Assembly: GCA_032622095.1 (NCBI GenBank) | Contig: CP136067.1 | Span: 82,056,705-82,120,704, forward strand | Length of the DNA stretch: 64,000 nucleotides | Origin: Siphonodentalium dalli | Lineage: Eukaryota > Mollusca > Scaphopoda > Gadilida > Siphonodentaliidae | Reading direction: 5' to 3' | Part shown: in pieces, positions 26,101 to 41,100 of the stretch | How the letters are laid out: each line of letters opens with the position of its first letter | How positions within the stretch are numbered: the first letter of the stretch is position 1 | Notes under the pieces: generated by a model | What the model saw: only the letters and a program-made list of their open reading frames with translations | Told to the model about the DNA's origin: nothing | Database searches by the model: none | Position numbers and translations under genes: made by a program

Positions 26101-29100
26101 CTCTCAACTGTTCTTCTTCTCTTGCACTTGCACCCACATTATGTCTATATTATAATTATTGTATTATTATAGGGCTCTGACACATAAGCCATGGCTTCCA
26201 CAGAGCCCCATTACCATATTGTAATTTATGTATACTGAGCATCAAATCAAATCACTTGAGTTTGATTGCCTTAGTATATATAATAGGGGAGAGTATACAT
26301 ACAAACTGGATTGTTATTTGGGGTGTATTTATTAATGAAATGTGTTTTCAGGTACTTATGATATTTTAAATATCACTAGTTTCTATGAGGCCCCCACCCC
26401 AGCCCTCATGGAATATGGAATACCACTTAACACAGAGGGTGGAATACGGAATACCAGTTAACAGCCATATGGAATACATAAAAAAGATATGAAAACTTAA
26501 TTTTTTGGAAGGTTGGCGTACGAATACCGGTATTTTTGGAATACCGAATACCTCCTGACAGAGGGGCCGGAATACGGCGTACCTCATACCAGGGCATGGA
26601 ATACGGCGTACGAAAAAGGGGGGGTGGGGGCCTCTTCGATGCAAAGCTAAATACAATCACATGGGAGGAACTATCAGAAACACAGTCAAAGTAACTGCAT
26701 TAGTGCCTATCACAAACCCTGCGTACCCTTCAGCACATTTTCAAAACCTGTGTACCCATCAGCACTTTTTTTGATGAGAGTGACCCCTTCAGCATTAGTA
26801 ACTTGAGCATGCTAACTTTCCAACGGTTGGCAATTTACAACCAAAGCTTAAGGCCCCCGCACTCGATCTTGAGCAGTCAAGCTAAGTTCAAGTCTGCAGG
26901 GTGATTTTGCTGAGGAATCGGACTCGAGAGTCATGAGGAGAAATCAGACTTGCATATCAAGTATGTTTGATATTTTGCCAACTCGCGAGGCCGATTGCTC
27001 AAATGTGCAGGGTACTCGAGCCAGAATGCTCAGCAAAGCAGGATGGAAATTAGCCCAACAAATTAGACTATTTGGATTAAGAGATATTTTAATATTTTTT
27101 TAATCGAAATAGTCTAATTTGTTGGACTAGATGGAAATGTGTGGTTCTACAAACAGTTTGTGTTGACAAATCTTTTCTTGTTTAAGATGGTGATGTCTGT
27201 TCAACTCAATCTGGATTGATAAACCAAGACTATATCATTCGATTCGGAATGTGACATGATTTTTCAGGCACTATTTTGAACATTTGTATTTTTTCCCACT
27301 GAAGCAGTTGATGAAGGCATATAAAAATTGGACCCTCCCCAATATTGAAAATAAACCTGGCACGTACGGTTGGTGGGGGAGGTATATATCACTTTCTAAG
27401 TCTCTAGTGATAGTAATTAAGTCAGGCGGGTAGCAGTCTGGAATCAATCAGAGTGCTGAGCCGAACTGCTCAAGTCTGCAGGGAACACGACTCGTGAGCA
27501 ATTCTGATTACTTAGCTTGATTGCTCAAGCCTGTGGGTGGTCTTACACCTCGATATCAGGCTAATCATTGTTGAGATTTTCCAATGTATGTCGACTCAAT
27601 GTTGTCATTTCAATCCAGAAATATTACCGAAAGTAGGAAAATAATCCACCTTCGGTATTAAAGTCGACTCATTCTAAAATAACATCACTGGTATAAACAC
27701 ATTCACAATACTATCAGAACAATCAGGGATGTGGCTAGAGACCAATGGGGGTATCCATTTAATATCCAACTTGGAAAATGTCCAATTGATGGCCATTTCA
27801 GATTGGCCAAAAGTAGAAAAATATGGCTTCTGTTGGTCTAAAAGAACAAATTCCCCACTTATTACTGGTTAGAAAATCAAATAAAGAGAACAATTCCAAC
27901 CTATATCAGTTGTAAAATTTCCAAATAATGGGGGGGGGGGGGGGGGGGGGGCACATGAGACGCGTACCTCCTGTCACCACATTATTGATTATATGATCTC
28001 TATTTTCTGCCAAAAATGAGGGCTCTGAGTCTTGATCATCAGGCCAGGCCTCAGCCTAGGGGTCCAGAACAGGAAATTTAGGGAGACTTCAGGAAATTTA
28101 GGGAGACTTCATGGAGAAGTGGGGAGACTACCAAAAATTGACAATTTTCAAATATTGCTTTATTTTATAACATCTGACAATAAAAATTTAAAAAAGATAA
28201 AATAAGAACTTTATCTGAAATTAGCTTAATTCTTATTATACATTTAAAATGTTTTGTGTAGCTATCATTTAAGCAAGACAATTATCAAATTACAGTAGTA
28301 GTTAATTTTTTAACTAAATGAAAGTAGTAGTATTTCCTAGACTGCAGCTTGGAAGATACGTTTGTACAGTCTGAATCATGATGCATGTAACTTAAATTTT
28401 GTAAGTTTAATTTGGTCACGGCTGTAATGTGGGTGTCCGCTAAAATAAACAATAAGGACTAACTAACAAAGGATCAGGCAGGGTCTATTGAAACACTACG
28501 CCTACCTTAAAAGTCTTCATCATGCATTTATTTGATACTCATGCAACAGAAACACAATCCAACATCACGACACATGGATGACATCACACACATCTGTACA
28601 GACAGCTAGACATCCAACAACATCAGACATCAAGATGAGAGATCCAGATGACCAACAAAATAACCAACAGGACCCTGGCGAACAAATACATAGATTGTAG
28701 TTGCTGCCTAGTTACATATCCAGAATGGATATGAATAAATATGTGAAATATGATTGTGTCAAAAATACAACTTCCCTATTGTCGATATAAACAACTATTT
28801 TGACACAATCCTAACTGTGACGAACAGTTAGAAATAAAACCTATATTGCTGGTATAAAAGGGAGATTATGAACGCAGCGTGCGATTCCTACATCCCTACA
28901 TTATGGGGCAAACTTATATTTATGCAAATGTGACCAACACTAAAGTTCCGAAACGAAGACAATAGTATTATTAAAAACATTATAAAAAAAAAAATAACGG
29001 GTAAAAACATATAACAAATATTACATACCATCCTTTGGAAAGCATAGGTCAGATATCATAACGTAGTATTACTTCTTAAACTTATTACATTCTTCGAGCA

Positions 29101-32100
29101 TGAAGAAATTAGGATAACACTGAGAGTGTTATAGGATATAGCGATGTGTACATCTTGGTTACGAAAAACGGAATGAGAAAGCGCGGTAAATAAGCTTACC
29201 TGTGATTGGCTAAAACACCTTATTGTCCGACAGTTAGATCTCAGATTGGGCGCTAACATAGACAGAGTACTCAGTAGACTCAGTGGACAAGAAATTGGGC
29301 TAAGTTAAGAATATGAAATAGCGAAATGCAGAACAGGAATGCAACTTGGAACGGGAAGTGTATAGAACGGAATAGCGTGGAATGGAACGCAATGAACCAA
29401 GTACACGGAATGAAATGATTGCAATGCGGCTATAAAATGTATATTAGTGAGTTAGGTTTAATAACTTACTTAGTATACATGTGTAGCATGTAATAAAGGC
29501 ATATACTGATTTGGTATATAAAATAGCACTGTCACATTTAATTATACAAGTACACAAACTAGTTAATACATCTTACTCTAGATGCGCTCTTTTTTATGAC
29601 TGACATATTAATCTAACGAAGATTCAAGTATTCGATTCAATTCAAGATATCACCAAGCATCGATTCATGGCTCGAAATTAATAATTCTTCCATGTGATAA
29701 TTTGGTATATTAAAAATAAAAGGCAGAAATACATGTAATGCTCTAATTAATCGACTCCTTAAACACAGCAGAATTATGGGTAACTTTCAGGATTTAGTCG
29801 GAAATATGGCTTGTTGCCATTCATCGGAAAGCTCTTGGGGAGAGCTTTCCGATGAATGGCAACAAGCCATATTACCGGGAGAGCTTTCAGATGAATGGCA
29901 ACAAGCCATATTTCCGACTAAATCCTGTAAAGTTACCCATAATTCTGCTGTGTTTAAGGAGTCGATTAATTAGAGCATTACATGTAGCAAATATTGTAAA
30001 TTAAACATTTTCTATGTTTTAGAGTTCGATGGTATGACACAGACTGTGATTCAAAAGCAGCATTGTCAGCAGCAGTTGATGCCAGACAATACTTTGATCC
30101 AGATCTGTTCCTAGGACCACCATGTTCTGCTGGTATGTATATAATAACATTGGTCATGCCAAGAATCTACTCTGGCTAACGCCTGTATTGAGATCATATT
30201 CCACCAGTACAAAACCTTGGAAATTTTTGAAGTTTTAACAGGGAACCTTATAAAGTCGAAAAATAACACACGGAATATATTTCTTAGTTGTTATCTGTTC
30301 CGTAATAATGCACTTCACTGTAGGTGAATGTCCCAACTCAAAATTGCATGTATATCGCAATAAACACTGAATTAATTACCTAGGATAAATTCCATAATTG
30401 TATTCGGCGCAAAGCAAAATCACTCACAAATTCACTTAAATCCTGAAATTTTGAGTTGGGACCTTCGCCTACAGTGAAGTACATTATTAAGAACAGATAA
30501 TAACTGAGAAATCTAATCCCCGCGTTATATTTTCGACATCATAAGGTTCTCTGTCAAAACTTCAAAAAGTTCAAAGGTTTTATACTGACGGAATATGATC
30601 TCTACGGGCATTAGCCAGAGTAGAGATTCATGACATGATTTAATAATAGCATACATGTATATTCATTTTTTACCACAGTGATAACTGTTCCAGCGCCACT
30701 AATTGGTGAAAATTTAGGAATTCTGTTTTTATCCGAGGTAAATTTCAGAAGCTGCCAACATTTGCACAAAATTTATCCAAATTGCTGCAGGCATTGTATT
30801 GTACTATGCCTAACAAAAGATGTTGGTTTACCTCAGCCTAACCCTCCCTCCAAAAATGGCCTCACTCACCAAATTTGATTGCCTCCACATCAAACAATTA
30901 TTTTTTCGCATTAAGTCCACGTTGGCTCGAGGTGCCTTTTGTTGTGCGCTTTTCGTGAAAAACTAACGACATTCCTAAGCTTGGATTTGTTTGGCACCTC
31001 ATTAATATTTATGTTTCTAAATATAGCAATGTTCATGATGATCGATGGGTGGCATGGCTTCACATATCTATAACAGTAACTGTCATGTCAAGCCTTTAAA
31101 AGCCAAATTAAATTGGCCTGGAAAACTTATAGAGCAGAATAATTTATATCTTTCTGTTGGTGCATAAACATAAGGAAACACATAAACAATATAACAAGAC
31201 CGTTCAACATTTCCAAAGAGTAGTAAGCTTTTCACTCAAAGCAATCAGTTTCTCAAAAATGTTAGTTTTATCATGCAATCACAAATTTACAAGACCAAAG
31301 CAAAATTTAACCTTTCCATGAATGGAGCTTCCTGAAATTTTTTGAAAACAATGTGCCAATGCATTCTCTTATATACGTGAGTCTCCCATATGGAGCCTCG
31401 CATATATTAGAGAATGCATTGGCCTGACAATATTTACCTTCACCTTGTAAGCCAGTGCATTCTCTTATATATGCGAGACTCCCTATGGGAGACTTGCATA
31501 TATAAGAGAATGCACTGGCACAGGATCTTTAATGTTGCACCATCGCAGCTCCCATCATGAAAGTGTTAAAGACTACATGGGCCACCCTATTTTTAAGTTT
31601 GTGTGTCATGATACAAAACCTATCATTTAATTTTCTATGGCCTGAAATTTAAATATTTTCCATCTGGTGGATGACAGCTAGCTATCCTCAGAGCAATGAC
31701 ATGCTATACAATTGTATGCTGATATTTCTCATGTCGATGTCAGGTGCATGTCCACCCAGCAACATATAAAAATCACAAGTCATGACACTTTAAATGTTAT
31801 TATTAAAGTACATGGCTCATTCGAGCATAAAAATTTTGTCTGCGTAATTTGGAAAGAGGTATATTAGATAGGTTGATAAGTACACTAAATGTTGATATTG
31901 TATGTACTTTATTTCAGACACGAGGTCCATATATAAGTTATAAATAATAAATAAACAATTTAAAACAAAATTAAGCATGTAAGATGCATGCAGTTGCACA
32001 AACACGATCACATCTTGCAACATAAAATTTACGCACTGATGCATTCGTAGGCCATCTAGTTGATTCCAGGAAAGTGTCCAGCAGTCCAACTGAACGTAAT

Positions 32101-35100
32101 ACATCTACTCTAAATGAAGAATGGCTGTCATGTTTCGTCACTAATTTATGGCAGTTTACAACAACTGTATTAAATTCATCCCGGACATAGTCAACAACAT
32201 TTTTCACAGTGGTATCGGGCTTTAATCGGGAAAGAAATATTTTGCAAAATACTTGCCATGGTTACAGCCATTTTCCCGCTTTTTTCAATATCAGGGATAT
32301 ACTAGCATGGAATGCTCTTTTCTGTTCCATGCCATGCACATGGCTATTGTTTGTAAACTTTGATTTGGCCCCAGACACTGTGTTCAAAGTTTTATTTTTT
32401 ATAACTTCAATGCGTCTTTCTGGGACATATACTGCCCGTAGAAAGGTGGTTCAAGTATTTTTTCGACCTATTTCGATACCGGGAAAATTCAAAAATGAAT
32501 ATTGTTAGGTGTATATTGGAGCGCAAACCTCCATGTGTCTTTAATATGTAATTTTATTCTTTTGTATGGTGTGCATACATGTACATGTCTGTCAGATGTA
32601 TAGAGAAGCCTTATCCTTCCCCACCCAGATCATTAATTATATTGATGTACTTAAATTATGCCCCCTGTATCGGCTTGTCTGTCTGTCTGTCCATAGATGC
32701 AACTTTTTCCGAGCTTTTATTCCATCATTTTTTGGTAAATTTGTTATGCTTGGAACATATATTTAATACCATGGGAACCTGTGCACCTGCGATTATGAGG
32801 TGTGTCCGACTTTTTTTTGGGGAGATATCCCCCCTTTTTGGACTTAAATTTTTTGCAATATGCAGAATTTTGTCCGAGCTTATATTCCTACATTTCCCAA
32901 GAATTTTTTTTTAAACTTGGCAAAAATTTTGTTGAGATCTACTCCAGTCAGAATGTCAGTCTGTCTGATGTTTCTGTTAACGGAGGGGGAAAAAGTAGGA
33001 GCGGGTGGAAATTCATTAATTTTTGAACCATCCATATATGGAATATATTAATTCTGAATATATGCCCCTGGCAGCACAAATGATATACCATGACACAATG
33101 ATCACATTTACTGTTGGTATTGGAAGGGATAATGAAGCCTTTGTAGTATTTTGAATAAAAAATGACAGTAACTGTCATCTTAAAACATTGACTTCCGCTG
33201 TTATTAATGCAGATCAGCGACTGATCAGCACAGTTTTGCTATTATCCGAGATCGATAAACGCTATTTTTTTGGTTTTGGTTTTTGCGTTTATTTTAGTAT
33301 GGGTGGAGGTTTGGATTTAGGACTGGGTGGGTTACTGGAAACATCACTATTTTATTTTAGACCTGAACCCTTGACCTAATAGGACAGTGATGGTTTGGCT
33401 TGGCATGAGTAAATTGTGAAATTTATAATGAGTAGCTAAAATTGCCGGACTGAAAACAGGCACTGGCACTCGGTCATCATGCCCAAATGGAACTCAAATA
33501 TTAGTGCATCGGAACCAGTGCAATGAGTGCATCTCAACGTTTTGAACAATCTATTATATTTCAGGATTGTTTATGACAATGGCCTTTGCATTTAGCGTTT
33601 TCGCAACACACCTCTGTTATATAATTCCACTGCAAAATTGCCAGAATGTCAATTGGCCCAGCTCACGGCGTCATGATTTAATTCAGCTGTAGTGTAGTGT
33701 AGTTTGTTGCATGTTTCAAAATCTTAGAAGCAGACTGTTTCCTTGACCTCAAGTTAATGAACTACAAGCAATTATACATGCGACACAATCTCTAATTTAA
33801 AATGCGAGTGGCTGATTACTATGCAGGCAGGTTATTGAAAACAGCAATAAAGCTGGTAATATTCTACCGTCGGATATTTATACATGATGTAAATACCGGT
33901 GAACTGGAGCAAATATGAAATTATTATTCAATGAACATTTTGCAGCCACTGATCATCCGAATAGAGTTTGGCACAATGTCTTGTACAGAAGCATTTGTCT
34001 GGTTAATGGCGACGAGTTTTCAGGTCTCTCAGTGGAATAAAATTAAATTTTTCAGGTCTCAGTGAAATAAAATTAAATTTTAGCTGATCCCCGTTCATTG
34101 CTAGTCCGCAGTTTTCTTTTATAACAACAATTATAGACTCTCGAACAAGCTATGCATAACCCGCAGTTTGTTCGACAGTCTAATTTTAATTAGAACTGTG
34201 ATGGCACCAGTCTCTTATATGTGATTGTCGGTTTGACTTTCGCCAACAGGGCTGTATATAAAACAACTCTGCATGTGCTACTGATCTAGTCTTATTCAGC
34301 CATCATGATAATGTTAATCATCAATGTTGGTGGTTACCCTTCCTGGGGAAAAAGGGGGTTAATATCAGTCTGTGGCTGTTTTGTGGCCAAAAATAAAGTG
34401 ATGGTTGGGTGGATTGAAGCCGCTCGACGACCGGCCTGCCATAGTTACATAATACTACTTATTAAATGATTACTTATACCAGCCCCAAACATCGCTTATT
34501 CTGATTGTCATATATTAACCACAGTCGATTAACTGTCCATGCATCTTTGATGTCAGTTTTGTCAATTGTGTAGGTCTGTCAGTAAGTACACAAATTTAAA
34601 AATCCACTTGCCAACATTTTTGCCAAATGAATTTTTTTTTTGCCATACAAATTTGGCGGAGTTTATTTTTTTTTTTGGGGGACGAAGCTTTCCCTGAGAA
34701 AGAAACTATTAAATAAGTTTGTCTGGCCTTAGCATCCTTCTACATGTACATGATCATATAGAATTGCCACTGTCATTACTCTCAAGTGCATAAAATGTAG
34801 TTAATGCCAGAATTATACTACAGGGCTGTGCAGGGTGGAAAATAACTTAATAGTCATTTTTTCACAATATTGTATAGAAATGTGCAATTTTTCATATAAA
34901 ATCATTCATATGTATACTAGTAAATCTTAATATTGGATGTAACTGATTCCATCTATTCTGCATTTCTAGGAATGAGGGGTGTGGCCAGCCTGGCCTCTCA
35001 CTGGAATGTTCCTGTGTTTGGCTGGGTATCTACGGACAGCGATCTCCGACAGAAAGACGTCTATTCTACATTGATAAGATTTCTAGGCCCACTGAATGGA

Positions 35101-38100
35101 TTTGGTGAGTTTAATCATTAGTTGCAGGGCAATATTTTTCTAAAATAAAAATAGAGATTTTGACGAAAATAATCACAGCTGACAATATTATCTCGTTTTT
35201 TTTCCACCATGTAATTTAACCAAGATCATTAAGACCTGTATCTGCATTACTCTGTAACTCCAGTTAGTGTTTTTAGACAGGTACAAATGGGATGGAAGTA
35301 GGTTAAGGAGTAGGTGATCATATACCACGATGTGTGCTGTTCGGCAAAGCTTGATGCTATTTCCTTTGACAATTAACTTGTCACAGTGAGTAAGCAGGTC
35401 AATCACAAGCTTTGATGTTGTGCATATTGTCATAGAGTTAGATTGACATTTGATTGCCACAGGTCTTGCCATAAAATCATGACTGAGTGGCGTCTTTATT
35501 ACATTGTATCACAGTGGTTGCGTAGTATCGGCCTGGATTCAACAGAATCATGCCCAATGTGACTGCTTTCTTCGTTTTATATTGTATACGTTTTACATCT
35601 GATCGCCTGCTGGGAAATAACCTTAATCAAGTACATGTAATCAATTACCTGTATATAATAGACTCAAATAACATTGCTTTGTGCTATTTTAATAAAATTA
35701 AACTTCGAACAAAATAAAAGTGTTCATAGTTGCTGGTTACTTCACCAAAATGTTCCTTCCTGTAATTGTTTGTCATGGCACCGACTCCCAAATGGGATAA
35801 CATTTTCAATGTTAGGTCATTATGGCAAATCGGTAACCTGTACCATTTCTTCATTTCCTCATTCCCGTTTCGTACTGGCAGAGTAGGAATCAATGTCTTG
35901 CATTAACACCACGTGCTTAAAGTGAGTGATGGACAACAGTGTCTCATTGATTGCTTTGGGCGCTTTGACTGCCTGCGACACACGCATTGAGCAGTAATGC
36001 ACTGACCATGACAGACTCTTCAAATACAAAATTCCCGAAATATAAATGGCCCAATAAATATTGAGAATGGCCCATGATCATAAATTTTCTGGTCCAGCGC
36101 GACAACAGAGAGAGAAACACAGAACAATTTTCTAGGGATGATTAGCTTTGTGATGTTCTCCTAAAATGAAGCAATGCTAGTTTTGTAATTACTCAGTAGT
36201 TTTTATTTTCCAAAACCAATAATAAGGCCATTGTCAGCCACTCCAGTTCCTAATTGACCTGATTCTGAGCCGAATGCCAACGAAACTAGAATGCACTCAG
36301 AGAGATGCCAACGTGCGCAAAAATGTAATAAACAATAATTTAAAAAATAATTTCACAGTATTTTACTTAATTTATTTAATTTAATTTAATGTTAGCAAAA
36401 AAAGACAATTACCATTTCTCATTTCATCACAGATAAAAGGCAAATTACTATATTAATCATTTAAGTAATTAAAACCAATTCCATGTTGCCGAAAGGATGA
36501 GACTTTAATAACATCGATTACATTTTTTTCAGCGGCATATTTTCATTTTCATTTTCCGATAGTCAAAGTTGACCAAAGGAGCAATTATAAGAAATAATTA
36601 ATACTATTTGTGTAAATATTGATAGCAGCCAATATGCAACAATAAATATCAATAATTAATCAATAATTAATCAATAACGATAATTTTTTGTAATAATAAA
36701 CTCTTCAAACGGTGTTTGTGTCAACAAATGCGTTTTGTTTTGTGTTAAGTCGTATTTGACCCAGAACTCGGCTGAAGGTTAGGCTATTCAGCCTATTGCG
36801 TCGAATTACGAAATCGCGTTTTGAATGTCTCTCTTTCCCCGCACGATAAAAAGAGATCTTCCCACGAACCAAAAATGATAAAACTTCCCAATTATAAGTA
36901 AAAATACCCAAATGAAGGAGTCTATGTAGGTCCCGAAGGAGTCTATAGATTCTTTGATGTAGAGTTATGATGGAGAAAATGTAGGTCGATCTATTTTTGT
37001 CATAACTCTGACATATTTTGACCTGGGAGAAAAAATCGAAATCGAGGCTCACTACGAGCATGCCAGTTTTAAATATAGAAACAGGGAATCCCGACAAATG
37101 GCGATATCGGCGACAAACAAATAATCGAAAACAACACATAAAATAAACATAGCAAAAACGCGGCACAGTAAAAATGTCAGAACGCCACGAGGTTTTATGT
37201 TGTTTTTGGTGACGTCATGGAGTGAAACAGAGTAGGGTGACACCAACGTACGAATCTGTCTGATCGCCATTCTGTTGCGCGAGCGCACGTAAATATTACT
37301 GGTGAAAGATCAACGCACGGAATCACCCATATCGCCAATGTTGTTTCCATTATTTGGTGAAAATCAAAACCAGGATTTGTGCTGATTTGGTTATTTCATA
37401 TCATTGGCCATTTTTCAGAACTTTGTGCTGAATTGAAAACCAAAATCTACATTATTCAGAAAACCGAGGCAAAACTTTGAAGAATAGAATTAAAAAAAAA
37501 TAGAATAAAAAAAAATTCAAATGAGGCTTGTGATTAAAAAGATTTCCTAAAAACAAATTAACTGATAAATATTTAGAAATAAGAAAATTGACAGTGTGTG
37601 TCCTTTTGTTGACCGGGTGTTATATTGCAATGATAACTCAGTAAAATATTTTCAATTTATTATTTTCAAAAAAATTTGGCCTATTGTCTAATTTGGCCAT
37701 GGACAGCATGAATACTGCCCAAACCTAAGACATTTGACAACCGACAATAACATTTTTATAACTGGTAAAATAAATACACTTCCACAATAATCTGTAAAAT
37801 AAAACGCATGAAAATCAACTAATTTTTGTTGATGCAATGAAATCTGTTAAAAAACATTAGGTTACAATACACCAAATGATTTACATAGGCCTCAGTGTTA
37901 ACAAATCCTGCTGGCCTGTATTCGCAGGAAAGCTTTGACCCTGCACGAGTATTTGAAATTAAAGAACGTCCTTTTAGACACACAGAAATGTGCCCAAAAG
38001 TACTTGTGAACGTGGTAAATCACACTGCAGCTTGACAAACGTCACACTACCCTTAAAATTGAGAAAAAAATGACATCGAAAAAAAAACACAAACACCTCC

Positions 38101-41100
38101 CATAAATTATTCGCCATTTGCACAGCCATAACCATTTACCATGTGGTTATATTTGATGCGTCTCGATGGGAAACAAATTTGTGCATTTTTTCGTGCACTT
38201 TTCATCCATGTATCATTGACCATTCAGCTGCCCGAATTTTTTTTATGCTGATCCTAGATTGGTAGTGCCAGGGGAAATCACTCTACTAATTTGTATTTGG
38301 TGTATTGTAACCATTAGCTGTCTTAAAATCTCTGGAAAATTCTTATTGCATATTTATAATAGCCACCACAATGAAGTATGTGACAAGTATGTTCAAATGG
38401 CGGCGATTTGCTGTGATAAAAGATGAACAGAATCCGTACCAAGCGGTAGCATATGCCATCGAGGAGGCGAAGGAAAAGGAAAACTACACGATAACAAGCT
38501 CTCATACAGTGTCACAAGGAATGTCAGATGAGGAAGTAGAGAATATATTCAAGCAAGTCAGGAAGTATGCTAGAAGTAAGTATTCAGTAAGTCAGGAAGT
38601 ATGCTAGAAGTAAGTACAATGTATTCAATAAGTCAGGAAATATGCTAGAAGTAAATAGATTAGTATTCTGTAAGTCACGAAGTATGCTAGAAGTAAGTAT
38701 TCAATAAGTCAGGAAGTATGCTAGAAGTAAATAGATTAGTATGCTGTAAGTCACGAAGTATGCTAGAAGTAAGTATTCAAGCAAGTCAGAAAGTATGCTG
38801 GGACTTGGAAGTAAGTACTCAGCTTTTTAGCTCAATCTGGAGTAAGTTGTCAGAATGGGGTATTGGTAACCTCTTCCCTGCTGTCAGGCTACATCATGTG
38901 CTGAGATTTTGACATTACGTTATGGCAATTTTAAGTTGGAAAAATATAACAGGAATATTCATAAAACCATAAGATTGACTCCATTCCGATGCACTAATTT
39001 CTGAGTTCCAGTTTAGTTATGAGTAATAGCTGACTGCCAGTGTGCTGAAGTGGGTCTGTACTCAGTACGTTCGTATAGCACATAGGGTGATATTTTACAT
39101 CTGTACTGATGTATAGCAGCTAAGATGATAAGGAATATTCTTCATCGAGACTGAAGCACAACATATAAATCATGATATATATAGATAGAACGACACAAGT
39201 GTGTGAACTGGTTAATGTCATTGCACGAGTTTGTTGTGACTCAATGGTAAAACGAGAACCGTAGCTTTGAGATTTACCTCACATCACGACAAACGCGCAC
39301 AATAATGTAAACATGTTCACATAACTGTGTTGTTCTATGTTTATTTTACACTCTGAAGATTGTAGCTTGTAATATACTGAATATACGATATTATTTTATT
39401 TAACTGAACAAATGTGTGTTTTATGTAGACTATACCTCATAATTTAGTGAAGAAATGAGGACAATGAGGTTGTTGACGTAATCTGTTCAAATTTATTGAA
39501 TGTTTTGAAATATTCTGTATTTTGCTGTATTTTGCAAAAAGAAATGAATGGGTGTGCAATAAAAGATGCACAAATGTTTTGTAAACAAAAAACAAAGATT
39601 TTTTCTTATAATTACTTTTCAGCAAGTAAAAAAATATTAACCTGAAAATGCATTTTAGATGGAATTATCGTTAAATGTTGCCATGACGAAATTCCTTTGG
39701 AATCTATTGCAAAATACTATAGACTTAATTCCCTAGACTTGGTTTAAATATTATTGAGAAGGACATTGAGCTAAAAAAAAAAAGATAATAAAATTGAATG
39801 ACAATTTTTTCTTTTAGTTATCATCTTCACAGTCCCCTGGCAATCCCTGAGAAAATATATGTTGGTGGCACAGAAGCTTGGAATGGCCAATGGAGAATAT
39901 GCGTTCCTCTGTATCCATGGCGATGTGAGTGCTCTAATTCTATGTTTACAATCATGGTGATGTGAAAGGCAATCTTTGTTTAAATTAGTTATTATACAGC
40001 TACCTCTTTACATCATTAACAATTTATCGGCATTATTTATTATTTATTAATCCCGGTTAAAGGATTCGAATAGTTTTTAATCAATGCACTGGTTTCGAAA
40101 CAAATCAAATCCTGAATGGTTCGCAGGGTCCTAAGCACCATCATGTCCAACTCAGTGCAATAACTGATGTAAAAACAAACTGTCAGCAATCTAATTCTCT
40201 GTGGAGTCACCATTTTTCACTCAGTGAGTTAACTCTTTCAGTGCCAGGGGCCGATCTCCTCAGCCCTAGTTTACGGTCTGTAAAATCGGGCGTAAAAAAA
40301 ATATTTTTATTTTTTTTAAAGATTTTTTTGGCTTGAATTTTTATAGGGTATGCTTAAGCATGTTATAGCAAATTTAAAAACAAACTGGATAAAACCTTAG
40401 GGGCATGTTATAACTCAAAACTATCACCAAGTATTCATAGTAATAATTTTGATGCCCATGAAAAACGTAAGATTCCCTGCCACTAAACCTACAAAATAAG
40501 TCTGTTAAAGAATATAAGAAAAAATTATTAAAATTGTAAAAAATTGTAAAAAATAATAACAGATGATGAAAAATTGTTAGGCCAATATTATGCATTCTCT
40601 TACATATGCGAGGCGATCTATGGTCGACTCGCATATATAAGAGAATGCATTGGCACAGGGTATATGGGTTGATACAAAAATCGGACCTGGCACTGAAAGG
40701 GTTAAATAAGCATATCTAATCAGACCCCTGTTATAATCCAGCTCAAAGTGTTTGCCGAACAAAAGACTGCTAATTAAATCGGTAAGCCCATATACAACAG
40801 TACAAAACTACTTTACCTGTGTGCGTGCACGTTCAGTTTCCAGAGGTCATAACCGTCATATACATGTGTTCATTCACTTGTGGATCAACAAACCTGTCCG
40901 GTATTTGAAATGGAGAGGTTCCGTATTACAGAGGTCCTTGACAGTAACTTTGCATTTGGGTGAATTTGGGACTGGACAAATCGTTCGGTATGGTGAGGAA
41001 TTCAGTTTATAAAGGGTCTGGTTTGGAGAGGTTTTACTGTATTATATTATGACACTAACTATTCTATGAACTATCTTTCAGCTTTACGATGGTGAGACCC

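Noticed and set aside
26366-26660. Two overlapping minus-strand ORFs
   Set aside because: They span the short inverted-ended element at 26387-26634 and consist of its ggaatacgg repeats.
30674-30737. Possible extra receptor exon (acceptor-like ttttaccacag, then VITVPAPLIGENLGILFLSE, then gtaaat)
   Set aside because: It is flanked by plausible splice sites, but exon 2 to exon 3 joins directly give the conserved CSAG-MRGVASLASHWN block; inserting this exon would break it and the reading phase into exon 3.
36705-37166. 153-codon minus-strand ORF in intron 3
   Set aside because: No recognisable motif, unusual composition, no poly(A) or splice context; chance is as likely.
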